From assembly GCA_019637295.1 (NCBI GenBank), contig JAHBVX010000001.1, forward strand, positions 905,501 through 969,500: 64,000 nt of DNA, read 5' to 3'. Both the position numbers and the translations under genes were made by a program. Source of the DNA: Polyangiaceae bacterium (GTDB taxonomy: Bacteria; Myxococcota_A; Polyangia; Polyangiales; Polyangiaceae). The notes beneath the pieces are model-generated. The model searched no databases, was not told where the DNA came from, and worked only from the letters and a program-made list of their open reading frames with translations. Below, in pieces: positions 36,089 to 44,794 of the stretch. Each line of letters starts with the position of its first letter. Position 1 is the stretch's first letter.

Positions 36089-38068
36089 TCAGTTGCAGGC
36101 CGACGCGTAGTCGGCGCAGCAGTCGCTGTTCTGTACGCAGTAGCTGTCGCAGTAGCAGCTCGACCCGGGGACCGGGGTGTTCTCGCCGCAGTGACCGACG
36201 CAGCTCGCGCCGGCGGAGCCGCCGGAGCCGCCCGAGCCCGCCGTTCCGCCGCTGCCGCCCGCTCCGCCGCTGCCGCCGCTGCCGCCGGTGCCGCCGGTGC
36301 CGCCGCCGCCGTTGCTCGGCAGATCACACCAGGCCACCCAGCCATGCGCCTTCTCGGTGTCGTTCTGCACGTCCCGCTGGGCGCAGGGCTCGTCCTCGGT
36401 CCAGGCCTTCCACTGGGCGCCCTGGCCGTTCTGCGCGGCGTAGGTGGCGAACACCTGGTAGCCGCCGTTCGTGTTCTTGAACACTACGGGCGCCGTGCAC
36501 GCGCTCTGCTGCAGGCTCTCGTTGTAGTTCATCGCGATCTGGTACATCGCGTTGTTGGTCGAGTTCCAGCAGCAGGTCTTGCTCTGGTCGTACTCCAGCT
36601 CCGCGAACACGTAGTCCGCCAGCGTGCGGTACTGCGCGTCCGCCTGAGCCTTCGAGACGCCGAACTTCTCTTGCAGGAGGGTGTACAGCTCGCGCCAGGC
36701 GTTCTCGCGCTTGGTGCGCGCCGAGCAAGACGCGGGGTAGTTCTCGAGGTGCTTGCGCGCGTCGTTGATGATGCCCACGAGCGCGTCGCGCAGCTCCGCG
36801 GGGCTGACCTCGCCCAGCAGCGTCTCGAACTTGCTGGTGCGCTCCGCGATGGCGTCCAGATCCGTGTCATTGACCCAGTTGGCCTCGTCCGCGTTCATCC
36901 AGGTGTTGGTCCAGGAGCCGCTCCAGAGCTTGGCCACCCGGAAACGCTTGAGCCCGCCGCCGAGCGCCGCGTACTTGTCGCCCGCGCTGTTCGTGCCCGG
37001 CCCACCGGCGCGCTCGTCGGTGAAGGAGCGCTTGCTCGAGATCGAGTCCTCCCACTTGGGTTGCCGGCGCGGCATGCTGCCGCTGACCAGCTGGGCATCC
37101 AGGCGCCCGCCCGCGATGGGCTCGACCTGCTTGACCACCAGCGTGTGCCCGATGCCCTGTTTCTGCCAGCGCTCGACCAGGACGTCCCCTTCGCGCAGCG
37201 CTTCCGGCTTCAAGTTGAAGGTGTTGCGCGAGTTGGCCAGGTTGGCGCTGCCGAAGTACGAGAGCAGGTGCAGCGTGAAGTGGCCCACGCGCTTGTTGAG
37301 GTGGACCTCATCCATGTACCCACCCGCCTTGGCGCCCTCGAACAGGTACGACATGTCGTCCCCGCCGCCGTACAGCCCCTTGTTCCTGAGGGACGTGTCC
37401 TTGGGCCAGTTGGCCTGGTACTGCGCCGGCGTCAGCGCGCTGTGGTCCTTGTACACGGCCTTGTAGCGCGGCATGTTCTTGTACACGCCGCTGCCGGTGA
37501 TCGAGCCCATGTGGCCGAAGAACACGCGGGTGCCGCTCTGATCCGTCGTGGTCATGTAGAACGGCAGGTTGTACCAAGCTGCGAAGGTCACTCGCAGGAA
37601 CATGGCGACCTCCGCGCACTCGAGCTTGGGCGCCGGCAAGGTCTTGCCCCAGGGCGTGGTCAGTTCGAAGGTGTCGCCGCCCCAGGTGCTGTGACCCGGG
37701 ATCTTCTTCATGGAGTCGATCCAGCGCGCGTACTTCTCGTCCCAGTTCAGTCCGCTGTTCGCCGCCCACGCCAGCCCCGCCTCCTTGGCCGCGGTGGTGT
37801 TGCGATCTTCCCACTGGTTCTTCACCGCCCACACGGCCGTGTCGCCGCCATCGAAGGACCCGCTCGGGCCCGGGATGCCGGCGTTGTCCGCCTTGCCCAG
37901 CATGCCCTCCGAGTCGAAGGGCGTGACGCCGTGCTCGTCGTAGTACGGATCCCCGGCTGCCGGCTCGTCCGCAGCGCTGCAGCCGCCGACCGCGAAGACC
38001 ACCCCGAACAGTGACCAAACCAGCGCGCGAACTGCCGTCGTCGCGTCCCAAGCCCAAGCCGTCTTCAT
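36089..38068 (-). CDS. large lipoprotein with peptidase-like motifs and somatomedin-B-like tail
   Basis: A 659-residue lipoprotein (lipobox VGGC). The central part has a Cys in LECAEVAMFLRVTFAAWYN and a His in GIGHTLVVKQVEP, the order seen in NlpC/P60- or transglutaminase-like Cys proteases, but no third residue could be fixed, so this is inference. A Gly/Ser/Thr linker leads to a C-terminal Cys-rich stretch (SCVGHCGEN, SSCYCDSYCVQNSDCCADY) matching the somatomedin B pattern of eight cysteines. The protein is exported and likely acts at the cell surface. Confidence 0.7.
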   Translation of the reverse strand: MKTAWAWDATTAVRALVWSLFGVVFAVGGCSAADEPAAGDPYYDEHGVTPFDSEGMLGKADNAGIPGPSGSFDGGDTAVWAVKNQWEDRNTTAAKEAGLAWAANSGLNWDEKYARWIDSMKKIPGHSTWGGDTFELTTPWGKTLPAPKLECAEVAMFLRVTFAAWYNLPFYMTTTDQSGTRVFFGHMGSITGSGVYKNMPRYKAVYKDHSALTPAQYQANWPKDTSLRNKGLYGGGDDMSYLFEGAKAGGYMDEVHLNKRVGHFTLHLLSYFGSANLANSRNTFNLKPEALREGDVLVERWQKQGIGHTLVVKQVEPIAGGRLDAQLVSGSMPRRQPKWEDSISSKRSFTDERAGGPGTNSAGDKYAALGGGLKRFRVAKLWSGSWTNTWMNADEANWVNDTDLDAIAERTSKFETLLGEVSPAELRDALVGIINDARKHLENYPASCSARTKRENAWRELYTLLQEKFGVSKAQADAQYRTLADYVFAELEYDQSKTCCWNSTNNAMYQIAMNYNESLQQSACTAPVVFKNTNGGYQVFATYAAQNGQGAQWKAWTEDEPCAQRDVQNDTEKAHGWVAWCDLPSNGGGGTGGTGGSGGSGGAGGSGGTAGSGGSGGSAGASCVGHCGENTPVPGSSCYCDSYCVQNSDCCADYASACN

Positions 38069-38195
38069 GATGCCTCGATAGTCGCACGCCCCGCTGGGCG
38101 GTTGTCAGTGATCGGCGGCATAGCGCCAAATTCGGCCCCTGGGTCGCACAACTCCCGCGGGCCCAGGCTGCCAAGCGTAAGTGCGCGAAAATACG

Positions 38196-38873
38196 TCAGT
38201 TCACGCTCGCCATCGCGGTGTGGCGACGCAGAAAGTCGAGGCTGCGCCGCCAGGCGAGGGTCGCGGACGGCTGGTGATAGGCCTGCGGATCGCCGGCCCG
38301 CATGAAGGCGTGGCCGGCGTCGTATAGGTGCAGCTCCACCGACTTGCCCGCCGCGAGCAGTTGCTCGCGCACGCTCTCGGCGCGCTCCTTGGCGATGAGC
38401 GGATCGGCTGCGCCGAAGTGGGCCTGGATCGGCGCGGTCACGCGAGCGTAGTCGGCGTGCTCCGCCTTGGGGATGCCGTAGAACGGGACCGCGGCGGCGA
38501 GGTCGCTCAGGTTGCAGGCGGCGGCCAACGTCACCGCGCCGCCCAGACAAAATCCGGTGACGGCGACGCGACCGTTGCAGCGCGGATCCGCGACGAGGAA
38601 GTCTCGCGCCAGGGCAACGTCGCTCACCGCGTCCATCGTCCGGAGCGCGTCCGAGAGCTCGTAGGCGCGCCTCGCCTCCGTCGTCACCTCGCCGTGGTAC
38701 AGGTCCGGCGCGAGGGCGAGGAACCCTTCGCTCGCGAAGCGCTGGCACAGCGCCCGGATGTCGTCGTTCAGTCCCCACCACTCCATCAAGACGATCAACC
38801 CGGGCGCGGGGGTTCGCTCGGGCACGGCGAGGGCCCCCTGCAGGTCGTGTGACAAGGAGACGCTGACGGTCAT
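38196..38873 (-). CDS. dienelactone hydrolase family protein
   Basis: A 225-residue alpha/beta hydrolase with the dienelactone hydrolase triad: Cys in VAVTGFCLGGAV (about 108), Asp in HFGAADPL (about 156) and His in YDAGHAFMR (about 187). The N-terminal LIVLMEWWGLNDDIR also fits the family. Substrate unknown; many relatives are general esterases. The gene stands alone between other functions. Confidence 0.9.
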   Translation of the reverse strand: MTVSVSLSHDLQGALAVPERTPAPGLIVLMEWWGLNDDIRALCQRFASEGFLALAPDLYHGEVTTEARRAYELSDALRTMDAVSDVALARDFLVADPRCNGRVAVTGFCLGGAVTLAAACNLSDLAAAVPFYGIPKAEHADYARVTAPIQAHFGAADPLIAKERAESVREQLLAAGKSVELHLYDAGHAFMRAGDPQAYHQPSATLAWRRSLDFLRRHTAMASVN

Positions 38874-38912
38874 CCGCCGGACTTCTAGGCTCGACCTGGC
38901 CTCGGCTGCAAC

Positions 38913-39530
38913 CTAGAGCGTTCGTGCGCGGCTCTCGCTCACGGCGGCGGCTCCACCTGCTCGAGTGACGGCGACGCGGCGACGCGCGCGCGCGGGGCGG
39001 CAGCGGTACGCGCTCGGCAGGCGTTCGCGCTGCGCGAGGACCGCTTGGGCCAAGCGCTCGTTGAACGCCAACATGGCGATGGCGGCGGCGAACTGCGCGT
39101 GCTTCACCGCCGCGGAGGTGGTGCCCTGGGCCCCAACGACGGGCAGCGTCACGGTCGCGATGCGCGTGGTGGTGGCGTCGAGCTCGTGGAGGGTGATCCC
39201 GGTGAGATCGGACGTCACGTCCCTGATGCGCTTCAGCGAAGTGGTGCGCGCTCCCCAGCGGGACTCGAGCACGAGCTGACTGGCCTCGAGGCGCATCCGT
39301 GGAGCGAGGGCCGCGCGCAGCAGCGGGACTGCCGCCAGCCAGCGCCGATGGCGAGCGAGGTGGTCGTCGCTTCCGTGGGCTCGGGTGCGCCCGCTCGCGG
39401 GCTGTGGGCTGCCGACCACGACGCCACGGCCGCGAGGGCAACGAACGCGAGCAGCCCCGCGCCCCACGTCGTGGGCTCGGCCGTGGTGGCCAGGGACGCC
39501 GCCCGCCTCCAGTTGCCGGAAATCGTCCGG
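38913..39530 (-). pseudogene. membrane protein gene with a probable frameshift, or two overlapping small ORFs
   Basis: From about 39530 to 39340 one frame reads VVDGRTISGNWRRAAS and a membrane helix (WGAGLLAFVALAAVASW); near 39350 the likely coding frame switches to one carrying LRAALAPRMRLEASQLVLES, TSLKRIRDVTSDLTG and AVKHAQFAAAIAMLAFNERL. Joined, they would make one membrane protein with a PH-like domain. No good start is seen for the first part. Either a single base is missing or the gene is decaying; function unknown. Confidence 0.35.
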
Positions 39531-39537
39531 CCGTCGA

Positions 39538-40371
39538 CTACCAGTAGAACGTGATTCCGCCGCGGAATAGGCCGCCGCCGGACGTATTCGTGGTGCGGCC
39601 GGTCTCCGGATCCACGAACTCGGGCTCGGTGCGCGCCTGCTCGTCCGTGCGACCGCGCACGAAGCCGATCACGTCCAGATTGAGCGCCGTCTTGCGACCG
39701 ATGCGAAACTCCACGCCCATGCCGAGCTGACCGCCGAAGTAGCTGAACTCTTTCCGCTCTTCGGTCTCGAGCACGTCGCCGTCCGTGGTCTCGACACGCT
39801 GGCGTTCATTCACCTGCGCGCCGCTGAAGCCGAGGCCGCCCAGGGCGTAGACCTGCACTTTGTCTTTCGGGTTGAAGAACACGATGCCGTTCAACAGCAG
39901 CGCCGTCTCTGCCCGCTCGTTGCCCTCGTAGTCGATGCCGCCGATGAAATCGAGGCCCGCGTCGAACGCGAAGTGCGGCACCGGGCGATAGCGCAAGCTG
40001 AAGCCGAGGCCGCCCATGCCGGCGTTCTCGGCCGGCTTCTGCGTCTGGTGTCCTCGCCCCATCATCACGCCCTGCAAGTGCAGGTTGAAGCCCCACTCCT
40101 TCTTGATCCGGCGCCGCGCCGGCTTGCTGGGAGGCGGAGCCTTGTCGATGATGACGATCTTGCGCGTGCCGTCCGCGTCGGTCTCCGTCACGACCTGGGG
40201 CTCGTTCGTCGCCGCGTCATCCACGTCGTCGGTGTCGGCGGCGTCGGGGTTCGGCTCGGTCTCTTCACAGAACCAAGCGCCTGGCGGACAGTCCGCGTCG
40301 GTCTGTGCCGAGGCCAAGGACGGGGCGAGCAGGCACGCGCCCGCGACGGTGGATAGTAGTAGGCTCCGCAT
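39538..40371 (-). CDS. outer-membrane beta-barrel protein
   Basis: A 277-residue protein from ATG 40371 (ribosome binding site AAGGAG) with a signal peptide (LLLSTVAGACLLAPSLASA), an acidic linker with several Asp, and a barrel of alternating strands (GFNLHLQGVMMGRGHQT, FSLRYRPVPHFAFDAGLDF) ending GGLFRGGITFYW, the aromatic C-terminus of a barrel. It resembles small porin-like or OmpA-fold proteins. Function unknown. Confidence 0.75.
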   Translation of the reverse strand: MRSLLLSTVAGACLLAPSLASAQTDADCPPGAWFCEETEPNPDAADTDDVDDAATNEPQVVTETDADGTRKIVIIDKAPPPSKPARRRIKKEWGFNLHLQGVMMGRGHQTQKPAENAGMGGLGFSLRYRPVPHFAFDAGLDFIGGIDYEGNERAETALLLNGIVFFNPKDKVQVYALGGLGFSGAQVNERQRVETTDGDVLETEERKEFSYFGGQLGMGVEFRIGRKTALNLDVIGFVRGRTDEQARTEPEFVDPETGRTTNTSGGGLFRGGITFYW

Positions 40372-40595
40372 GTCGGGCTCCTTCAGAAGCGTTCCAACGC
40401 CCCTACGGTAGCAACCTGAGTGCCAAGCGCCACCGGGGCGTTGTGCCCGGGTTTCTGGGGCCTCGGGCACCGGGGCGTGGAGAATCGTTTACAGCGCGGT
40501 GGGACCGGGACTACTCGCGAGGGCCCGCCGACCCGCGCCGGGGAAGGGGACCCCACCTCCCGGCGTAGCAGGCGCCTGAAAACGAGGATCCGACG
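40372..40595. promoter_or_regulatory. divergent intergenic region with hairpins
   Basis: The 224 bp between the barrel gene and the divergent lipoprotein gene must hold both promoters. Inverted repeats are visible: AACGCCCC with GGGGCGTT, and GTGCCCG with CGGGCAC. No consensus promoter stands out. Confidence 0.3.
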
Positions 40596-42104
40596 ATGAG
40601 ACCCAGCACCATCACGACCCCACTGTTCCTGCTCTTGGCACTCGGCGCAGCTTGCGGACCGCGCATGGCCCCCGGGATGGGAGGCAGCCGCGAGTCCGGG
40701 CAGAGCAACCTCATGGGCGAGACCTTCGCGGGTAAGAACGCCTGCAACCCCGAGAACCACGAGCGCCCCTTCATCATCGAGTGGGACGCGACCGACATGA
40801 GTCAGTTCGAGTCCATCGCCGCGGACGACGTGGTGTTGGTCAAGTACGAGGGCTGCAAGCTGACCGTGCTCGACGGCTGCAGGGACGACTCCGTCAAAGG
40901 CAACTACGGCACCTACCGGCCCGTCGAGTGGACCAGCGGCTCGCTCGAGAAGATGGAGATCAAGAGCGAGGCCGAGCTGTACGCCAACCTGCCGCTCGGG
41001 GTCGCGTCCCTGGGCGGTCGGGTCTCCGGCGGCGAGCAGTTCCGCATGGAGTACTACGTCGCCGGCACGCGAACCGCGACGCGGCCCGCGGTGTACAAGG
41101 GTGACGTCAAGAGCAACCCGGGCTGCGCCAGCGCGACCCACTTCGTCTACGGCTACAACCTCGGAGCCTTCGCGCTGGGCAGCGTCTCCAAGTCCAGCGT
41201 GGAAGCCGAGGGCAGCCTGTACGGCTTCGGCGCGGGCGGCAAGAACACCCAGTCCCAGAGCGCGGACAAGAAGGGCGGCGACCTGGCCGTGTGCAAGGCC
41301 GAGTCGGCCACCGAGATCCGCGGCTGCAAGGTCCCCATCCGGCTGACCCTGCGCAAGCTCGAGGGTGGCGAGAACCCCGACGTCTCCGCGCGCAAGGCGC
41401 CCGAGACGGACGAGGCCAAGAACCTGGCTGCCAAGGTGGACGCGAAGATCGAAGTGGCGGGCAAGGCCGGCGAGCACTGGTCGAGCGCCAACGTGAAGAT
41501 GAACGCCCGCGACGGCAAGGGCTGCCTGGCGGAGCTCGACACCCACGACAAGCTGGATCCGAAGCACAAGTCCACGGATCCCAAGAGCGGCAAGGGCTAC
41601 ACCCGCGCGCGCTGCTTGATGCTCGCCGGTCAGTGCGACGCGGGCAAGCAGCTCAACCGTCTGACCGCGCAGGCCATGGCGGGGACGCAGCTGAGCCCCG
41701 AGCAGATCGATCGCGGCGCCGAGGCCGAGGCGAGCCGCTGGTGCCAAGGCAAGATGAGCGACCGCGACACGCTGCTCAAGGCGCTGCAGGAGCTGCAGCA
41801 GGGCGCGTACATGGCGCAGAAGGACGGCCCGTTCTGTCAGAGCGCCTACAATACCGCCAAGCGCCTGGTCAAGACGGTCAAGCCCAAGGACGACGACGAC
41901 ACGCAGGTCCTGCACGCCCCCAAGTCGCTCTATCACATGGCCGCCAACTGCGCGGCCCGCGCCGGCGACTGCAAGCTCGCGCGCAAGCTGTTCGAGGATG
42001 GCTACCCGCCGGAGGTGCTGGCCAAGGTGGACGATCCCAAGACGCGCGCCACCATCATGGACAGCAACTTCAACAGTCTCGTCAGCAAGTGCAAAGGCAA
42101 GTGA
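40596..42104 (+). CDS. lipoprotein of a lineage-specific family (long form)
   Basis: A 502-residue lipoprotein (lipobox LGAAC). The first half has beta-rich sequence around FIIEWDATDMSQFESIAADD; the second half is helical with regular cysteines (RCLMLAGQCDAGKQ, SRWCQGKMSDRDTLLKALQE, CAARAGDCKLARKLFEDGYP). The second half is clearly related to the next gene. The start ATG 40596 follows a GAGGA site. No known domain; probably a conserved myxobacterial protein. Confidence 0.75.
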   Translation: MRPSTITTPLFLLLALGAACGPRMAPGMGGSRESGQSNLMGETFAGKNACNPENHERPFIIEWDATDMSQFESIAADDVVLVKYEGCKLTVLDGCRDDSVKGNYGTYRPVEWTSGSLEKMEIKSEAELYANLPLGVASLGGRVSGGEQFRMEYYVAGTRTATRPAVYKGDVKSNPGCASATHFVYGYNLGAFALGSVSKSSVEAEGSLYGFGAGGKNTQSQSADKKGGDLAVCKAESATEIRGCKVPIRLTLRKLEGGENPDVSARKAPETDEAKNLAAKVDAKIEVAGKAGEHWSSANVKMNARDGKGCLAELDTHDKLDPKHKSTDPKSGKGYTRARCLMLAGQCDAGKQLNRLTAQAMAGTQLSPEQIDRGAEAEASRWCQGKMSDRDTLLKALQELQQGAYMAQKDGPFCQSAYNTAKRLVKTVKPKDDDDTQVLHAPKSLYHMAANCAARAGDCKLARKLFEDGYPPEVLAKVDDPKTRATIMDSNFNSLVSKCKGK

Positions 42105-42105
42105 C

Positions 42106-42849
42106 GTGAGCGGCGCGCAGCGGGTGCTGCTCGCCGGTTTGCTCGGGGCGCTCGCGAGCTGCGATCGCCCCGACGCCTCGCCTCCCGCGGAGGCCAGCCC
42201 CGCAGCCGACAGCACCGACATCGCCACGCTCGTCACGACGGCCAACCGCCAGCTTCATCATGGCGAGGGCCAGGCCTGTCTCGACACGCTGGCTCGGCTG
42301 CGCGCCCAAGCCCCGAAGCTGATGGACAGCATGGTCCCCATCCACGCGCAGTGCGAGATGTTGGCGGGTCGCTGTCAGGCCGGCAAGCGCGCCCTCGCCG
42401 CATACTACGAGCGCGAGACCGCCATGGCGCCGGAGCAGGCCGAGCGTACCACCGAGGCGATCGCGAGCATGCGCTGCCGAGGTGATGATTTGACGGAGCG
42501 GGACCGGCTCTTGCGCGCCCTGTGGGAGATCACCGACGGCGCCTATCAGCGCAAGCGGGACGACTGCGACGAGAACATCGCGCTGGTGCGCGAGCTGGGG
42601 CCCAAGGTGACGCCCAAGGATCCGGACGACACGCAAATCAAGGGCGGACCCGGCGCGCTGTTTCACCACGGCGCCCAGTGCCTGGCTCGCGCCGGGGACT
42701 GCCCGGCGGCGTGGCGCGCGTGGCAAGAGAACTACCCGAGCGCCGCCCTCGCCAAGCTGACGGAGGAGCAGCGACGAGAGATGCTGCGCAGCGGGTTCCG
42801 GTCGAGCATCGAGCGCTGCGCCGACGGCTTCGAGGCGCCCGAGCCATAG
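42106..42849 (+). CDS. lipoprotein paralogous to the C-terminal half of the preceding gene
   Basis: A 247-residue lipoprotein (GTG 42106, 1 bp after the previous stop; lipobox GALASC). QCEMLAGRCQAGKRALAAYY, LLRALWEITDGAYQRKRDDC and CLARAGDCPAAWRAWQENYP match the equivalent segments of the upstream protein, so it is a shorter paralogue. Function unknown; the pair is likely co-transcribed. Confidence 0.75.
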   Translation: MSGAQRVLLAGLLGALASCDRPDASPPAEASPAADSTDIATLVTTANRQLHHGEGQACLDTLARLRAQAPKLMDSMVPIHAQCEMLAGRCQAGKRALAAYYERETAMAPEQAERTTEAIASMRCRGDDLTERDRLLRALWEITDGAYQRKRDDCDENIALVRELGPKVTPKDPDDTQIKGGPGALFHHGAQCLARAGDCPAAWRAWQENYPSAALAKLTEEQRREMLRSGFRSSIERCADGFEAPEP

Positions 42850-42905
42850 GCAGCCGGCGACCCGGGTGCTCGCCCGACGGTGCTGTGGCATCATGAGGCT
42901 TGCTC

Positions 42906-43532
42906 ATGCGCCGCCGGCTCGCTCATCCCATCGTCATCACCGTCACCGCGGTCGGCGCTCACGCGCTGGCTGCTGCGTGTGGCGTAGCGTCCGTGGACGG
43001 CAATGGAGGACCCGGAGACGCCGCGCTGCCGGATGGAGGCGACGCCGCGCAGTCGGATGGAGCTGCGCCGCCGGATGGAGGCGACGCTGCGCCGCCCGAT
43101 GGTGGTGGCACCTCCTGCCCCGCCGCGCCGCCCAGCATCCACTACGACACCTGCGACTCCCCGGGCTTCTCCTGCAAGTACTCCGTGACCTGCCACAGCG
43201 GGCCGCACGAGAGCGTGTACGTGTGCGATGGGCAACGCTGGACTGTCCCGCCCGCGCCCTGCGCCAAGCCCTACGACGAGTGCACCGACGGAACCGGCTG
43301 CGGACCGGGCACCTGGCATGGCCCGTCCAACCCGCAGTACAACCCGCCCGGCCCTTGTCCGTGGACCCCTCCCGAGCACGGCGCCACGTGCAGCCCGGGT
43401 GGCTTCGGCGCCGACCCGTCCGCGTGCGGGTATCCGTGCGATCTCGATGGCGGGGAGGGCTGGCTCGTCGCCCGTTGCGACTTCAGCGTGGACGCGGAGC
43501 CCACCTCGTGGCAGCTCGGCGCTTGCGAGTGA
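42906..43532 (+). CDS. Cys-rich lipoprotein, unknown function
   Basis: From ATG 42906 a short signal region with HALAAAC is followed by a linker of PPDGGDAA-type repeats and a Cys-rich part (CDSPGFSCKYSVTCHSG, YVCDGQRWTV, CGPGTWH) with about 14 cysteines, which suggests a disulphide-bonded exported domain. TTG 42900 is an alternative start. No homologue recognised. Confidence 0.65.
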   Translation: MRRRLAHPIVITVTAVGAHALAAACGVASVDGNGGPGDAALPDGGDAAQSDGAAPPDGGDAAPPDGGGTSCPAAPPSIHYDTCDSPGFSCKYSVTCHSGPHESVYVCDGQRWTVPPAPCAKPYDECTDGTGCGPGTWHGPSNPQYNPPGPCPWTPPEHGATCSPGGFGADPSACGYPCDLDGGEGWLVARCDFSVDAEPTSWQLGACE

Positions 43533-43545
43533 AGCTCGGCCACTC

Positions 43546-44736
43546 ATGTCGAAGGTGACGCTCAAGTCGGGGCACGTCCAGCCCGTCTGGGCGGGGCACC
43601 CCTGGATCTACGCTCAGGCGGTGGCGCGCGTCAGCGGCGGGGCGAGCCCGGGCGACGAGGTCGACGTCCTGGACGAGCGCGACAACTTCATGGGCCGCGG
43701 GCTGTACTCACCCGGGTCCGCCATCCCCGTGCGCCTGTACACCCGCGAGCGAGACGTGCACCTGGACGGCGCGTTCTTCGCGGCACGGGTCCAGCACGCG
43801 ATCGCGCGGCGCGCGCGGCTGGGGCTGCCGAGCGACGAGACCAACGCGTACCGCGTCGTACACGCCGAAGGAGACGATCTACCGGGCCTGGTCGTCGATC
43901 GCTACGGCGAGTCGGTGGCGGTTCAGTTCGGCACCGTGGGCATGAAGCGACGTGAAGGCATGCTGCTCGACGCCCTCGAGCACGCGCTTGGTCCGAAGTC
44001 GATCATCGATCGTACGACGACCACCGCCGCCGAGCGCGAGGGCTTCACCCCGGCGGCCGGCGTCGTGCGGGGCGCTGCGGAGCTGACGGAGCTCGCCTTG
44101 CGCGAGCTCGGGGTCGACTATCGCATCCCCCTCGAGCTGACGCAGAAGACGGGGTTCTATCTCGATCAGCGGCCGCTGCGGGAGCGCGTCCGTCAGCTGG
44201 CCCGAGGCCGTCGCGTCCTCGACACCTTCACCTACGTCGGCTCGGTGGCGCTCGCGGCCGCGCGGGGCGGCGCGGCGGAGGTGCTGGCGATCGATCGCAG
44301 CGCGCTCGCGCTCGAGGTCGCGGCCGAGAACGCCAGAGCCAACGGGCTGGACGCGCTCGTGACTTTCGAGCGCGCTGACGCACACGACGCGCTCGCTCGC
44401 GCTGGACGACAGGGTGGCTACGACTTGGTGGTTTGCGATCCGCCCAAGCTCGCGCCGTCACGAGCCGCCAAGAAGCGGGCGCTCGGCGCGATGCGCCGTC
44501 TCGCCGCCGCGGGCGCGGCCGCGACGAAGCCGGGGGGCCTGATGGTGCTCTGCTCGTGCTCGGCCGCCATCGGCGTGGACGAGCTCACCCGCGCCGCCGC
44601 CCTCGGAGGTCGCGACGTGGGGGTTCGTCCCATCGTGCTCGAGCGCTTGTTTCAGGGCGCCGATCACCCCGTGCCCGCGGCGTTCCCAGAGGGACTCTAT
44701 CTGTGCAGCTTGATCTTCGAGATCGCGACGCGCTGA
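43546..44736 (+). CDS. class I SAM-dependent rRNA methyltransferase, RlmI-like
   Basis: A 396-residue protein with an N-terminal PUA-like RNA-binding domain (GHVQPVWAGHPWIYAQAV), then a Rossmann methyltransferase with SAM motif VLDTFTYVGSVALAAARGG, motif IV DLVVCDPPK and the Cys motif VLCSCS of 5-methylcytosine methylases. RlmI modifies C1962 of 23S rRNA; by homology this protein does so or something similar. It begins 13 bp after the previous gene. Confidence 0.88.
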   Translation: MSKVTLKSGHVQPVWAGHPWIYAQAVARVSGGASPGDEVDVLDERDNFMGRGLYSPGSAIPVRLYTRERDVHLDGAFFAARVQHAIARRARLGLPSDETNAYRVVHAEGDDLPGLVVDRYGESVAVQFGTVGMKRREGMLLDALEHALGPKSIIDRTTTTAAEREGFTPAAGVVRGAAELTELALRELGVDYRIPLELTQKTGFYLDQRPLRERVRQLARGRRVLDTFTYVGSVALAAARGGAAEVLAIDRSALALEVAAENARANGLDALVTFERADAHDALARAGRQGGYDLVVCDPPKLAPSRAAKKRALGAMRRLAAAGAAATKPGGLMVLCSCSAAIGVDELTRAAALGGRDVGVRPIVLERLFQGADHPVPAAFPEGLYLCSLIFEIATR

Positions 44737-44794
44737 GCCGCGGATTGCCGCGCGCGGCGAGGGGCGCGATACTGCGTGCTCGGAGGAGCTGGAC

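Noticed and set aside
35963-38014. Plus-strand open frame of 683 codons opposite the Sel1 and somatomedin-B-tail genes
   Set aside because: It runs antisense across two well-supported genes and has low-complexity, Arg/Val/Leu-rich sequence typical of shadow frames in high-GC DNA.
40383-42245. Minus-strand open frame of 620 codons opposite the long lipoprotein gene
   Set aside because: Antisense to a lipoprotein gene that has a signal peptide, a ribosome binding site and a paralogue next to it; no domain seen.
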